Part shown: positions 9,179 to 14,660 of the stretch, in pieces | How positions within the stretch are numbered: position 1 is the stretch's first letter | How the letters are laid out: every line of letters begins with the position of its first letter | NCBI GenBank assembly: GCA_016929205.1 | Contig: JAFGJF010000258.1 | Location: 1 to 14,660 of the forward strand | Direction of reading: 5' to 3' | Length of the DNA stretch: 14,660 nt | Origin: Anaerolineae bacterium | Lineage (GTDB): Bacteria > Chloroflexota > Anaerolineae > JAFGEY01 | Position numbers and translations under genes: made by a program | Notes under the pieces: model-generated | Database searches by the model: none | What the model was told of the DNA's origin: nothing | What the model saw: only the letters and a program-made list of their open reading frames with translations

Positions 9179-9215
9179 CGGACGCTAGCAAACCTATACA
9201 CAGCAAAAGCGTCCG
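9179..9215. repeat. 8-bp inverted repeat between the MazG-like gene and glyQS
   Basis: cggacgct (9179-9186) and agcgtccg (9208-9215) are perfect inverted arms around a 21-base loop. The hairpin would lie just 3' of the MazG-like stop codon and 22 bases before the glyQS ATG. In the leftward direction no U tract follows, so it looks like a processing or stabilising hairpin rather than a terminator. In the rightward direction a short T-rich run (ctttta) follows, but no rightward gene ends here. Confidence 0.5.
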
Positions 9216-9218
9216 CTT

Positions 9219-9599
9219 TTATTCTCCACGAATCCAGTTCAGATTTTTCTCTTGAAAGGCCACGTACCGCGCCATCTCTTCCTGCCCCTGTTCTATATCC
9301 TCAAAACGGGACAGGAACTTGGCAATGTGCGCCTGCATGGCTCGATCCATATCAACCCCATACTGATTGGCCAGTTTAAAAATGAACGCAGTCAAGTCGG
9401 CCAATTCGCCTGATAACTCGGTGCGTAATTCAGCCTCGGTCAGGCTTGTGCCACGATATCCTTCAAAGCATTGCAGGACGCGGGCGATTTCCCCCATCTC
9501 TTCACCCATGTGCAAAAACGTATGGCTGGGCAAGACCCGATCCCAGCCGCGCTCGCGTTCCAGCTCGGCCAACCGATTTTGATAGTCCGAAAAGTTCAT
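9219..9599 (-). CDS. MazG-like nucleotide pyrophosphohydrolase
   Basis: A 126-residue all-alpha protein likely to hydrolyse (d)NTPs to the monophosphate and pyrophosphate, cleaning up non-canonical nucleotides or lowering a nucleotide pool. The Mg-binding signature of the MazG/dUTPase superfamily is visible: HMGEEMGEIAR (E34, E37) in one helix and ELSGELADLTAFIFKLANQY (E65, D68) in the second, the ExxE...ExxD pattern. After D68 the helix continues to GVDMDRAM, also typical. It is about half the length of full MazG, a single-domain form. The ATG lies 4 bases after the recO stop; a GGAAAGGA purine run sits within the end of recO. Substrate cannot be told from sequence; neighbouring cdd hints at nucleotide metabolism but is weak evidence. 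Confidence 0.85.
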   Translation of the reverse strand: MNFSDYQNRLAELERERGWDRVLPSHTFLHMGEEMGEIARVLQCFEGYRGTSLTEAELRTELSGELADLTAFIFKLANQYGVDMDRAMQAHIAKFLSRFEDIEQGQEEMARYVAFQEKNLNWIRGE

Positions 9600-9603
9600 G
9601 CGT

Positions 9604-10398
9604 TTATTCAGTCCTTTCCCGGCGCAACCGGTTCATAAACTCGATCGATTTCAAGTTGCGTTCCAGGATGAACGTGATATAGTGCTGCATCATTATTTCC
9701 AAGTCGCGGTGCGTGATCGCCGTGAGCCGCAGCCGGCTGCATTCCTCGTAGGGATGGGTCTGCAGATAGCGTAACACCTTGAGCGTGGTCACCGCCAAAG
9801 GCCGCACGTGCCGCGCCATGCCGGACACATTGATCAATCCTTCCCCACAGCGAGGACAAAGGATGCCCCCCCGAGATGGGCTAAAATAGTTGATAACCGG
9901 CTTGATTTCGTCGCTACAGTCAAGACAGTAAAAAAACTGCGGCCGGTACCCCTCTAGTGCCAGCACCCTCAGTTCGTAAAAGCGGGTGACGAGAGCCAGG
10001 TCATCTGCTTCGCACAACCTTTGCAGAGTGCTGACCAGCAGATCGAATAATGGGTGGTTGCTCTCGTTCTCAACCGCAAAGCGATCCAACAACTCGACCG
10101 CATAGTGTGCATAGGTGATCCGCTCCAGGTCTTCTCGTAAAGGCCGAAAGGGGTGGACAGTCTCCGCCTGGGTAATGATATCCAGGTTCTTCCCACGTGC
10201 GATCAACAGGCTGCAGTGAATGAACAACTCGACGTGGCCAGCCTTGCGACTGGCTGGTTTGCGCACGCCCTTGGCGATGGCCCGCAGCTTGCCCACGTTC
10301 GGGGTGTATAGGGTGATCAAACGATCGGCCTCACCCATATCGTGCCGGCGCAGGACCACGGCCTCGGTGTGGTACAGGCGCTCGCGGTTTCGGGGCAT
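9604..10398 (-). CDS. recO: DNA repair protein RecO
   Basis: Recombination mediator of the RecFOR pathway: binds ssDNA and SSB and, with RecR, helps load RecA. It has 264 residues from ATG 10398. The N-terminal OB fold begins RLYHTEAVVLRRHDMGEADR and continues ITLYTPNVGKLRAIAKGVRK, the standard RecO opening. A helical C-terminal part contains a zinc-type CxxC-x19-CxxC set (C158, C161, C181, C184). The frame stays open upstream to 10569, but the extra 57 residues overlap cdd and do not resemble RecO; the true start is the ATG 5 bases after the cdd stop, with GAGG 9 bases before it. Tight packing with cdd and the MazG-like gene points to one transcript. Confidence 0.96.
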   Translation of the reverse strand: MPRNRERLYHTEAVVLRRHDMGEADRLITLYTPNVGKLRAIAKGVRKPASRKAGHVELFIHCSLLIARGKNLDIITQAETVHPFRPLREDLERITYAHYAVELLDRFAVENESNHPLFDLLVSTLQRLCEADDLALVTRFYELRVLALEGYRPQFFYCLDCSDEIKPVINYFSPSRGGILCPRCGEGLINVSGMARHVRPLAVTTLKVLRYLQTHPYEECSRLRLTAITHRDLEIMMQHYITFILERNLKSIEFMNRLRRERTE

Positions 10399-10403
10399 CG
10401 ATC

Positions 10404-10817
10404 CTAGCCTCTGGTTGAATTCACCGGTCTGGACGGCAGATCGTGCGAGCCGAACGCGCCGGGCAGCAGATCCGCCACTCGTTTGCTGTCTACCAGTCCA
10501 TCTGGTGTGGCCACGAGCACGCGGATATCCACTCCAAACTCGGCCAGGACCTGACGGCACGAGCCGCACGGCGTGCCCCCGTTGGAGGTGACGACGGCAA
10601 TGGCCTCAAACGTGTGCTCACCTTCCGATACGGCTTTGACCACTGCCGTGCGCTCGGCGCAAACCGTCAGCGAATAAACCGCGTTTTCGACGTTACAGCC
10701 CGTATATACTCGCCCCGATTTGCCCAGCAGCGCTGCGCCGACGGCATAGTTGGAATAAGGCGCATATGCGCGCTCGCGTGCCTGCACGGCCAGCGCAATC
10801 AGCCCTTGATCGTCCAT
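10404..10817 (-). CDS. cdd: Cytidine deaminase
   Basis: Converts cytidine and deoxycytidine to uridine and deoxyuridine in pyrimidine salvage; a cytoplasmic zinc enzyme. The 137 residues match the short tetrameric class. The zinc and catalytic motifs are clear: TVCAERTAV (C53 zinc ligand, E55 proton shuttle) and TPCGSCRQVLAEF (C84 and C87 zinc ligands). Substrate-binding elements YAPYSNYAVGAAL and TGCNVENAVY are also present. The C-terminal LLPGAF motif is typical; the final dozen residues (SHDLPSRPVNSTRG) are a variable tail. The ATG lies 3 bases after the glmU stop and the stop lies 5 bases before recO, so it is internal to the operon and probably driven by the glmU promoter. Confidence 0.97.
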   Translation of the reverse strand: MDDQGLIALAVQARERAYAPYSNYAVGAALLGKSGRVYTGCNVENAVYSLTVCAERTAVVKAVSEGEHTFEAIAVVTSNGGTPCGSCRQVLAEFGVDIRVLVATPDGLVDSKRVADLLPGAFGSHDLPSRPVNSTRG

Positions 10818-10820
10818 CGT

Positions 10821-12206
10821 TTATCCATCTTTTCCGCCCCCGTCCGTCTCAAGACGGACCCCGTCATTCTTGAGACGGGCCGGAACCCCATAGGCCAGAC
10901 CGCCACCGGGCACGTCGTGGGTCACGACCGAGCCGGCGCCGATTGTGGCCCCGGCACCAATATCGACCGGCGCGACCAACATCGATCCGCTGCCAATGAA
11001 CGCCTTTTCGCCAATCGCCGTACGATGCTTGTTTTTGCCATCATAGTTACAGGTGATCGTGCCGGCGCCAATGTTGGCCTCTGCACCGACCGTGGTATCG
11101 CCGAGATAGCTCATGTGACCCATTTTAGCGCCGGGCCCGAGCGTGGCATTTTTCATCTCGCCGAAATTGCCCATGTGCGCGCCCGCGCACAGGCGCGCCC
11201 CTTTTCTAAGGTGTCCAAACGGCCCGATATTGCTGTCTTGCTCCATCACCGCTTCCTCGAGCACCGACGCCGTCACCCGGCAGCGATCGCCAATCGTACA
11301 ATCCCGGATGATCGAATTAGGGCCGATCTCGCAGGCCTCGCCAATGACGGTGCGACCGCGAATGTGTGTATTAGCCAGGATGATGCTGTCGCGCCCAACC
11401 TGCACCGTGGCATCGACATAGATCGAAGCCGGATCCTGGAGCGTGACGCCGTCGAGCATCAACTGCTCGTTGATTCGTTTGCGCATCACGGCCTCGCACC
11501 AGGACAGGTGAACGCGGGTATTGATGCCGATCATCTGGTCGACGTCGGTTGTGGCGACGGCTTCGACCCGCTGTCCATCGGCGACGGCGACGGCGATCAT
11601 ATCGGTCAAAAAGTATTCTTGTTTCACCGGGTTAAGCGGAATCTGATCGACATGCGACCAAAGCCAATCGCCGTTGAAACAATAGAGGCCGCAGTTCAGC
11701 TCTTTGATCGCGAGTTGCTCTGGCGTGCACACTTTTTCTTCCACAATTTCCAGCACGCGGCCATCCTCAGCGCGCACAACACGGCCAAAGCCCATCGAAT
11801 CGTCGTGAACCAGAGTCAAAATCGTCATCACGCTGCGGCCCTGAGCCTGATTCTCGACCAGTTTTTGCAGCGTTTCGGACTTGATCAGAGGCATATCGCC
11901 ATAATAGACCAGCACCATATCCGCCCGGCCCTGCAACACAGAACGGGCCTGCATCGTCGCGTGGCCGGTTCCTTTGCGCTCGGCCTGCACCACGTAGCGG
12001 ATCCCCTCTTCACCGACCACCTGACGAACCGCTTCTTTGTCTTTGCCGACTACAAAGACCGTTTCCCTGGCGCCAACGGCGCGCGCGATATCGACGGCGT
12101 ACTGGGCGACCGGTTTGCCCGCCAAGGAGTGCAAAAGCTTGGTCAGATTCGATCTCATACGCGTGCCCTCGCCCGCAGCCAGGACGACCGTAGCCAATTT
12201 CATCAT
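10821..12206 (-). CDS. glmU: Bifunctional UDP-GlcNAc pyrophosphorylase / GlcN-1-P N-acetyltransferase
   Basis: Acetylates glucosamine-1-phosphate and then couples it to UTP, giving UDP-GlcNAc for peptidoglycan and other glycans. It has 461 residues, close to E. coli GlmU (456). The N-terminal uridyltransferase has LAAGEGTRMRS (about residues 9-19), the GTGHA motif, YYGDMPL and YFLTD. The C-terminal left-handed beta-helix shows hexapeptide repeats from about 250 and the acetyltransferase signature: HLRKGARL, GNFGEMKN (Lys matching E. coli K351), MGHMSYLGD (His matching catalytic H363) and NIGAGTITCNYDG. Three possible starts stand in a row (GTG 12209, ATG 12206, ATG 12203). GAGGG lies 6 bases before ATG 12206, which I prefer. 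It heads the glmU-cdd-recO-MazG cluster and has a promoter about 110 bases upstream. Confidence 0.97.
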   Translation of the reverse strand: MMKLATVVLAAGEGTRMRSNLTKLLHSLAGKPVAQYAVDIARAVGARETVFVVGKDKEAVRQVVGEEGIRYVVQAERKGTGHATMQARSVLQGRADMVLVYYGDMPLIKSETLQKLVENQAQGRSVMTILTLVHDDSMGFGRVVRAEDGRVLEIVEEKVCTPEQLAIKELNCGLYCFNGDWLWSHVDQIPLNPVKQEYFLTDMIAVAVADGQRVEAVATTDVDQMIGINTRVHLSWCEAVMRKRINEQLMLDGVTLQDPASIYVDATVQVGRDSIILANTHIRGRTVIGEACEIGPNSIIRDCTIGDRCRVTASVLEEAVMEQDSNIGPFGHLRKGARLCAGAHMGNFGEMKNATLGPGAKMGHMSYLGDTTVGAEANIGAGTITCNYDGKNKHRTAIGEKAFIGSGSMLVAPVDIGAGATIGAGSVVTHDVPGGGLAYGVPARLKNDGVRLETDGGGKDG

Positions 12207-12317
12207 CACATTCCCTCTAGTTTATATTATTTGCCCAACGCCCACTCGAAAAGCCCGGACGGCAGAATCCATGTTGTGGCTTTTGACGATTTTCAAACGG
12301 TCAAGATCAAGGGACAT

Positions 12318-12346
12318 ATTCTATCACAGGATGCCCGGAGGAACAA
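12318..12346 (-). promoter_or_regulatory. Sigma70-type promoter for the glmU cluster
   Basis: TTGTTC (12346-12341), a 17-base spacer and TAGAAT (12323-12318) on the minus strand. It predicts a 5' leader of about 105 bases before glmU. The leader has no strong terminator or recognisable riboswitch; a 31-codon frame across it starts at 12317, just upstream of the predicted transcript start, and lacks a ribosome site. Confidence 0.6.
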
Positions 12347-12388
12347 TTTTGCCACTGTTATGATCGTGTTGGAAAATCGGGGAATGAG

Positions 12389-12433
12389 ACATCCTCAAAT
12401 ACCGGCGTTGCCTCTCGACGTACTTGAAGATGC
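12389..12433 (-). other. 14-bp stem-loop just downstream of the acyltransferase gene
   Basis: On the minus strand GCATCTTCAAGTAC (12433-12420) can pair with GTATTTGAGGATGT (12402-12389) over all 14 positions, 11 Watson-Crick and 3 G-U, around a 17-base loop. The G-U pairs would be mismatches in plus-strand RNA, so the structure favours the leftward transcript. It begins 9 bases after the plsC-type stop codon. No immediate U tract follows (CTCATTCCCCGATTTT comes next), so it is a 3'-end hairpin or weak terminator rather than a textbook one. Confidence 0.45.
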
Positions 12434-12441
12434 ACCCACTT

Positions 12442-13119
12442 TTATACGTCGGCAAACCTCAGGTATTTGGTCGTAGCAGCATTCAGATCGGAATAATAGC
12501 CACGGTACTCGGGCGGCAGCAGCACCGCAATCCGGTACATAACCTCGTCGATCATATCCTGACGCACGGTGCGCGTAACCTTGGTTTCCCCGGCATCCAG
12601 GTAGAACGGCTGGCCAACCGCGATGTGAAAATCCGTCCGTCGCAGGCGACGCAGATTGTCTTTTAATTTCTCACCACCATAGTGGGCGATAGGCAAAAAC
12701 GGCGCGCCGCTGCGCAATCCCATCGTCACCGCCCCGGGACGCGCGCGCTGCATTTGGCCATCGTGACTGCGCGTTCCTTCCGGGGCGACAGCGATAATAT
12801 AGCCCTCCTTTAACATCGCCAGCACACGGCGCAGCGCAGCGAGGTCCGGTTCGCCACGATGCACAGGAATAGCATCCCACATATCGAACAGGAACCGGGA
12901 CACCGGCTTGTTCCAAAATTCGGCCTTGGAGAAACCGGACAACTTGCGCGGCAGCAGGTGTGTGTACAACAGCGGTGCTTCGAGAAAAGAGATGTGATTG
13001 GACACGGTAATCAACGGGCCTCGTTCGGGAACCTGCTCGAGCGACGCATCGTGCACGCGGCAGCAAATGCGGATCAAGATCTTGATCGTCGTATTGACCA
13101 CGAACCTGATAACAGACAT
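12442..13119 (-). CDS. PlsC-family lysophospholipid acyltransferase (HX4E variant)
   Basis: Likely transfers an acyl chain to a lysophospholipid such as lysophosphatidic acid at the membrane. It has 225 residues from ATG 13119. A short hydrophobic N-terminus (about 3-20) is followed by block I SNHISFLEAP (H42, E47), block II GFSKAEFWNKP (about 62-71), block III APEGTRS (112-118) and block IV FLPIAHYG (141-148), the order of LPLAT acyltransferases. Block I normally reads HX4D; here the acidic residue is Glu (GAA), an unusual but conservative change. The frame is open 26 codons further upstream to 13197, but GGAGGA 8 bases before ATG 13119 fixes the start, and the upstream part would run through the promoter. 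It is divergent from the GH20 gene and separated from glmU by 235 bases that hold a hairpin and the glmU promoter. Exact acceptor is unknown, so I give no gene symbol. Confidence 0.88.
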   Translation of the reverse strand: MSVIRFVVNTTIKILIRICCRVHDASLEQVPERGPLITVSNHISFLEAPLLYTHLLPRKLSGFSKAEFWNKPVSRFLFDMWDAIPVHRGEPDLAALRRVLAMLKEGYIIAVAPEGTRSHDGQMQRARPGAVTMGLRSGAPFLPIAHYGGEKLKDNLRRLRRTDFHIAVGQPFYLDAGETKVTRTVRQDMIDEVMYRIAVLLPPEYRGYYSDLNAATTKYLRFADV

Positions 13120-13127
13120 GGGTATGC

Positions 13128-13133
13128 TCCTCC
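13128..13133 (-). promoter_or_regulatory. Shine-Dalgarno deciding the acyltransferase start
   Basis: GGAGGA on the minus strand is 8 bases before ATG 13119; no comparable site precedes the longer open frame start at 13197. Confidence 0.75.
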
Positions 13134-13183
13134 GGCATTGTCCTGTAAATAACGAGCGCGAATTAAAAGCGCGAACAAGGGCT

Positions 13184-13192
13184 ATTATACCA
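13184..13192 (-). promoter_or_regulatory. Extended -10 promoter for the acyltransferase gene
   Basis: TGGTATAAT on the minus strand is a consensus TATAAT with an upstream TG extension. No good -35 hexamer is found at 16-18 bases, which fits an extended -10 promoter. The predicted transcript would start near 13177 with a leader of about 58 bases. Confidence 0.6.
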
Positions 13193-13231
13193 CACACATC
13201 TCATTTCGGCACGTCAGTTGTTCGCCCACTT

Positions 13232-13260
13232 TTGCCGGTAAAATGACTTTGCAGTACAAT
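13232..13260 (+). promoter_or_regulatory. Sigma70-type promoter for the GH20 gene
   Basis: TTGCCG (13232-13237), a 17-base spacer and TACAAT (13255-13260) lie 65 bases before the GH20 ATG. The -10 boxes of the two divergent genes are about 65 bases apart, so one regulator bound between them could affect both. Confidence 0.65.
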
Positions 13261-13311
13261 CCCAACAAATAGAAACAGTCAATTTTAATAAACAGAACCT
13301 TTTCTAGAGAC

Positions 13312-13320
13312 AAGGAGGTG
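13312..13320 (+). promoter_or_regulatory. Near-perfect Shine-Dalgarno of the GH20 gene
   Basis: aaggaggtg lies 5 bases before ATG 13326, an almost full match to the anti-Shine-Dalgarno sequence and the strongest ribosome site in the window. Confidence 0.8.
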
Positions 13321-13325
13321 CTCGT

Positions 13326-14660
13326 ATGAAGCTGTGGTACAATCCAGATGCGGTTTCGGAAAATCTGTCGGCAGCACTGGCGACGTTGAGTGTGGATGGC
13401 GTGGGGCTGTCGAACCAACACACGCCTGACGCGATCGAGGTCACGTTTTCTCAAACCGACCAGGCCGGGATGGTTCAGGTCGGGATCGATGGCGGCAAGG
13501 CACAGATCGCTTATCACACGGTGACGCAGGCTTGCCGGGGTATTGGCCTGCTGCTCGGCCTGGCGCCGGACGACGGCCAATGGACCGAGCAGGCCGGGTT
13601 TGAAACGATGGGCTTGATGCTCGACTGCTCGCGCAATGCGGTGATGACCGTCGCTCAGATCAAAAAATGGCTGCGGCGGATGGCGCTGTGCGGCTACAAC
13701 ATGGTCATGCTGTACACCGAGGACACGTACGAACTGCCCGGGGAGCCGATGTTTGGCTACGGGCGCGGCGCGTACACGCTGGACGAGATCGTCGAGGTTG
13801 ATGACTATGCCGCGACACTGGGCATCGAACTGATCCCCTGCATCCAGACATTGGGCCACCTGGACCAGATCCTCAAATGGCGGAGTGCTTACTGGCAGGT
13901 ACGCGACACGGAGCGCGTTGTGTTGGTCGACGAACCGGCTACCTACGAACTGATCGAAAAGATGATCCGCTTTTGGTCGCAGGCCGTGCGCAGCCGCCGC
14001 GTTCACATTGGCATGGACGAGACCCACGACCTGGGGCGCGGGCGGTACATGGACCGCTTTGGCTACAAACGCGGCTTTGACATTTTTAATGCACACCTGG
14101 CCAAGGTAGTCGAGATCTGCACAGCAGAAGGGTTGGAGCCGATGATCTGGTCGGACATGTATTTCCGCATGGGCAGCCAGCGCGGCGACTATTACGACAT
14201 GGACAGCCAGGTGCCGGCAGAAGTCGCGGCGGCGATCCCGCAAGAAGCAGAACTGGTGTACTGGGACTATTATCACACCGACGAGGATTTTTACCGCGAG
14301 TGGATCAAGCGCCACCGTGAGATGGGATTCGAGCCGATCATGGGCTCGGGAGTGTGGACCTGGGGGCGGTTCGTCTACTCACACGTTTACACCGAGCAGA
14401 CGGCACTGCCCTGCGTGCGCGCCTGCCTCAAAGAAGGGCTAAAAGAGATTTTCTTTACCATGTGGAAAGACGACGGCGCCTCGGTTGATTTCGACTCGGC
14501 ATGGGCAGGCATTCTTTACGCCGCCGAGCTGGCCTACAACGGTGGCGAGCTTGACGAGCAATCCTGGCGGGTGCGTTTTCGCGGTACCTGCAACGCCGAC
14601 CTGGACGCCAACCTGGCGATCTCGAAACTCGACGAGTCCGAACAATATGGCGACGAGGTC
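13326..14660 (+). CDS. GH20 beta-N-acetylhexosaminidase, cytoplasmic GH20C-like (3' end cut by window)
   Basis: Likely removes terminal beta-linked GlcNAc or GalNAc from oligosaccharides. The first 445 codons are present with no stop before the window end. A small N-terminal domain (about 1-90) precedes a TIM barrel. The barrel opens with GLMLDCSRNAVMTV, the conserved substrate-binding region, and contains HIGMDETHD (D231-E232), the catalytic Asp-Glu pair of substrate-assisted GH20 enzymes. Candidate pocket aromatics follow at MIWSDMYF (W275), YWDYY (W313, Y315), VWTWGRF (W344, W346) and TMWKDDGA (W380). The DETHDLGRGRY stretch and the lack of any signal peptide resemble the streptococcal GH20C group more than secreted chitobiases. 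It would therefore act on imported sugars or recycled wall fragments, though no transporter is visible here. It is divergent from the acyltransferase gene. Confidence 0.9.
   Translation, partial: MKLWYNPDAVSENLSAALATLSVDGVGLSNQHTPDAIEVTFSQTDQAGMVQVGIDGGKAQIAYHTVTQACRGIGLLLGLAPDDGQWTEQAGFETMGLMLDCSRNAVMTVAQIKKWLRRMALCGYNMVMLYTEDTYELPGEPMFGYGRGAYTLDEIVEVDDYAATLGIELIPCIQTLGHLDQILKWRSAYWQVRDTERVVLVDEPATYELIEKMIRFWSQAVRSRRVHIGMDETHDLGRGRYMDRFGYKRGFDIFNAHLAKVVEICTAEGLEPMIWSDMYFRMGSQRGDYYDMDSQVPAEVAAAIPQEAELVYWDYYHTDEDFYREWIKRHREMGFEPIMGSGVWTWGRFVYSHVYTEQTALPCVRACLKEGLKEIFFTMWKDDGASVDFDSAWAGILYAAELAYNGGELDEQSWRVRFRGTCNADLDANLAISKLDESEQYGDEV

Noticed and set aside
9158..9218. Possible T-box or other riboswitch before glyQS
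   Set aside because: The 61-base gap is much too short for a T-box and no specifier or T-box core sequence is seen.
12222..12317. 31-codon frame (MSLDLDRLKIVKSHNM...) in the glmU leader
   Set aside because: It has no ribosome site, begins upstream of the predicted transcript start, and resembles nothing I recognise. A conserved leader peptide cannot be excluded but is not supported.
10443..12476. 677-codon open frame on the plus strand
   Set aside because: It lies opposite glmU and cdd, whose motifs are unmistakable. The translation has no recognisable domain and is His/Arg/Ile-rich, as expected from a reverse-strand shadow.
13154..13178. agcgcgaa repeated twice near the acyltransferase promoter
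   Set aside because: Only an 8-base direct repeat with GCGC content in a GC-rich genome; too short to call a binding site without more copies.
13185..14315. 376-codon open frame on the minus strand
   Set aside because: Antisense to the GH20 gene, which has catalytic motifs, promoter and a near-perfect ribosome site. The antisense product is His/Val/Gln-rich with no family features.

Overview
The window looks like part of a chromosome of a Chloroflexota bacterium, most likely of the Anaerolineae/Caldilineae type. The evidence is indirect: Thr/Pro-rich extracellular linkers with TPTNTP/TETP-type repeats, a single-chain glycyl-tRNA synthetase (alpha and beta fused), a PMT/ArnT-like glycosyltransferase with a large C-terminal beta-rich domain, and a GAF-coiled coil-PAS kinase are all combinations I associate with that phylum. 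There is no rRNA, tRNA, CRISPR array, IS element or phage gene. Coding density is high and no gene-free stretch exceeds about 235 bases.

Right-hand part (about 12.4-14.66 kb): two divergent genes share a 206-base intergenic region. A PlsC-type acyltransferase reads leftward. A GH20 hexosaminidase of the cytoplasmic GH20C type reads rightward and is cut by the window edge. Both have recognisable promoter elements and strong Shine-Dalgarno sites.

Middle (6.1-12.2 kb): a tightly packed leftward housekeeping cluster, glmU - cdd - recO - MazG-like NTP pyrophosphohydrolase - glyQS. The first four genes are 3-5 bases apart and a consensus-like promoter lies in front of glmU. The genes serve cell-wall/UDP-GlcNAc synthesis, pyrimidine salvage, recombination repair, nucleotide-pool sanitation and glycine charging, so this is a co-transcribed housekeeping block rather than one pathway.

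Left part (1-6.1 kb): still leftward, a membrane glycosyltransferase follows glyQS closely. After 139 bases with its own sigma70-type promoter come a 947-residue 7TM-GAF-coiled coil-PAS histidine-kinase homologue and, overlapping its last 8 bases, a membrane-anchored surface protein with two LysM domains and a repetitive Thr/Pro/Glu tail cut by the window start.

The most unusual signal is in the kinase. Its H-box has Gln (residue 708) where the phospho-accepting His should be, while the ATP-binding N, G1, F and G2 boxes all look intact. Together with the translationally coupled LysM protein this suggests an unorthodox envelope-linked signalling pair. I see no clear sign of a wholly new defence or mobile system.
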